The position numbers were made by a program, and so were the translations under genes. Shown one piece after another: positions 9,982-10,196 of a DNA stretch of 10,196 nucleotides. Below the pieces are notes generated by a model, which worked only from the letters and a program-made list of their open reading frames with translations, ran no database searches and was not told where the DNA came from. How positions within the stretch are numbered: the first letter of the stretch is position 1; the number at the start of each line of letters is the position of its first letter. The DNA comes from Gloeopeniophorella convolvens (lineage: Eukaryota > Basidiomycota > Agaricomycetes > Russulales): positions 1 to 10,196 of the forward strand of contig WTXD01000397.1 in NCBI GenBank assembly GCA_022496205.1, written 5' to 3'.

Positions 9982-10196
9982 TCAATAAAACGGAGTGTAA
10001 TCGTAGTTGTAAGGGTCGTCCCAGTCGCCGTAGTCGTCCTCGTAAGGGTCCGCTTCAGCTTCCGAAGGCTCCGATGGCTTGCCCTCATCTTTGTCCATTC
10101 AAAAGTATGGACAAGCCCACTAAGCGTAGCTGCGTCTTCAGCGTCGATCCTGCTGTCGCATATGTAAGATGATAAATCTCGACATCCCAACTCTGC
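9982..10196 (-). CDS. C-terminal end of F-box-like gene C (partial, 5' part outside window)
   Basis: The gene enters from the right edge. The frame SRIDAEDAATLSGLVHTFEW (about 10155-10097) resembles the end of the leucine-rich region of this F-box family. A one-base shift directly after TGG is then needed to reach a strongly acidic, Tyr-rich tail, DEGKPSEPSEAEADPYEDDY and onward to TPFY, ending at TGA 9984-9982. Staying in the first frame instead gives an Arg/Thr-rich translation that is not protein-like. The Trp-Asp-acidic tail parallels WDEETG in gene B, and position and strand continue the tandem array. The F-box itself is not in the window, so the family call rests on the tail and context only. 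Confidence 0.55.

Noticed and set aside
9722..9988. 88-codon plus-strand frame with a hydrophobic stretch
   Set aside because: It starts at TTG, lies in AT-richer spacer sequence antisense to the gene C end, and has no recognisable protein features.
9858..10095. Basic Thr/Arg-rich continuation of the gene C frame
   Set aside because: The alternative frame gives an acidic Asp/Glu/Tyr tail ending in a stop and matches the tail style of gene B.

Overview
The window looks like nuclear DNA of a filamentous basidiomycete (Agaricomycetes-like). Introns are short (52-62 nt) with GTGAG/GTAAG donors, one gene is split into five small exons, and the minus strand carries F-box proteins of the type that is heavily expanded in mushroom-forming fungi. 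There is no sign of a bacterial operon, CRISPR array, tRNA, rRNA or recognisable transposon. The species cannot be named from the sequence.

Layout. Positions 1-1689 hold no gene I can support; a weak hammerhead-ribozyme-like motif lies at 264-329. Positions 1820-3222 (+) carry one intact five-exon gene for an AMID/AIFM2-type FAD/NAD(P)-dependent oxidoreductase of 389 residues. About 1 kb without a convincing gene follows. The rest is a same-direction (minus strand) cluster of three F-box-like genes: A at 4217-6125, B at 7015-9104, and C at 9982 to beyond the right edge, of which only the C-terminal end is in the window.

F-box genes A and B share the same start architecture: a 23-nt first exon (M-x-x-P-S-x-x-S) and a short phase-2 intron with a GTGAG donor. 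The F-box (LPPELL[ST]RIFR, then THVC-x-RWR-x-VAL) and a leucine-rich body follow. This makes them diverged tandem duplicates. A is clearly broken, with two in-frame stops and about four frameshifts. B has a long intact centre of more than 430 codons, but its N-terminal junction and acidic C-terminus only read through if several single-base deletions are assumed. C has one such break in its tail. Either the cluster is decaying or the assembly has uncorrected single-base indels; the oxidoreductase gene shows none.

The oxidoreductase and the F-box genes show no functional link beyond proximity. No clearly new system was found. The most useful leads are the tandem F-box family with its conserved micro-exon and the recurrent break at the Trp-Asp site of its C-terminal tail.
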